Assembly: GCA_009838595.1 (NCBI GenBank)
Contig: VXRI01000159.1
Coordinates: forward strand, 1 to 5,477
Origin: Chloroflexota bacterium
GTDB taxonomy: Bacteria > Chloroflexota > Dehalococcoidia > Lucifugimonadales > JADFKI01
Length of the DNA stretch: 5,477 bases
Reading direction: 5' to 3'
How positions within the stretch are numbered: position 1 is the stretch's first letter; each line of letters opens with the position of its first letter. Under the pieces are notes generated by a model, which was not told the origin of the DNA, searched no databases, and saw only the letters and a program-made list of their open reading frames with translations. The translations under genes and the position numbers were made by a program. Positions 5,283 through 5,477 of the stretch are shown here, piece by piece.

Positions 5283-5477
5283 TCGATGACAGAAATTGTA
5301 TAGTCTGCAGTGCGTGTTCCCGTTCAATCCCTGGTGAGGACGCTCAGCATTGTAGTACAGCAGATACTGCATCGGCCGGTGTCGTGAAAGTTGTAGAAGT
5401 CCTGGGCGAAACGGAAGTGGGAATGCTTCTTCGCCTTGACCAGTTCGTACTCTTCGATGAGAAACTGCCACTTCCGG
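5278..5477 (-). pseudogene. Decayed transposase/integrase (IS481-like, rve-type), internally deleted and frameshifted
   Basis: Two pieces of one transposase are fused out of frame. Bases 5476-5375 encode RKWQFLIEEYELVKAKK then HSHFRFAQDFYNFHDT, which looks like the N-terminal helix-turn-helix region of an IS481-like transposase. From about 5372 a different frame encodes MQYLLYYNAERPHQGLNGN, the familiar C-terminal end of the DDE integrase core. The whole catalytic middle is missing. Near 5312 one base appears lost: restoring it turns the tail into TPLQTIQFLSSN with a stop at 5278-5280, whereas the present frame runs on to a stop at 5253-5255. The N-terminal start is beyond the window. No catalytic Asp/Asp/Glu residues remain, so it cannot encode a working enzyme. 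The family name rests on remembered motifs; another rve-type family is possible. Confidence 0.8.

Overview
The window looks like a piece of bacterial chromosome, probably from an uncultured environmental lineage. Coding regions are moderately GC-rich, genes sit close together, and there are no tRNAs, rRNAs, phage genes or CRISPR repeats. The gene mix (VOC-fold proteins, paired amidase-signature enzymes, a DUF1501 protein without a signal peptide, and a decayed IS481-like transposase) reminds me of Chloroflexota of the SAR202/Dehalococcoidia type. That is an impression from protein flavour, not something the window proves.

Layout. On the + strand, 2-292 is the 3' part of a VOC (glyoxalase/bleomycin-resistance fold) gene, followed 21 bases later by a second, complete small VOC gene (314-676). 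A 158-base leader containing a 10-bp inverted repeat (697-730) leads into two tandem amidase-signature genes, 835-2262 and 2390-3826, separated by 127 bases. They are clear paralogues with intact Lys/cis-Ser/Ser triads. They are about 73% identical over the first 200 residues and about 90% over the last 53. Identity drops to about a third in a 60-residue block that may shape the substrate pocket. A strong hairpin terminator at 3877-3910 separates them from a convergent - strand gene, a DUF1501 protein of the alkaline-phosphatase-like superfamily (3932-5071). That gene has a good ribosome binding site and a recognisable sigma-70-type promoter upstream. The right end (5278-5477, - strand) holds the wreck of a transposase: an N-terminal segment in one frame joined to the C-terminal YYNAERPHQGLNG segment in another, with a further one-base frameshift near the end.

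How the genes work together. The + strand genes run in one direction and may be transcribed together, with the amidases as hydrolases of unknown amides and the VOC proteins as small-molecule enzymes or binding proteins. No gatB/gatC is present, so the amidases are unlikely to be the tRNA amidotransferase subunit. The DUF1501 gene is a separate unit.

I see no evidence of a new defence, signalling or RNA system. The points most worth a second look are the mosaic divergence of the amidase pair, the internally deleted transposase, and GGGACGGGCGAA-type palindrome remnants in two intergenic regions.
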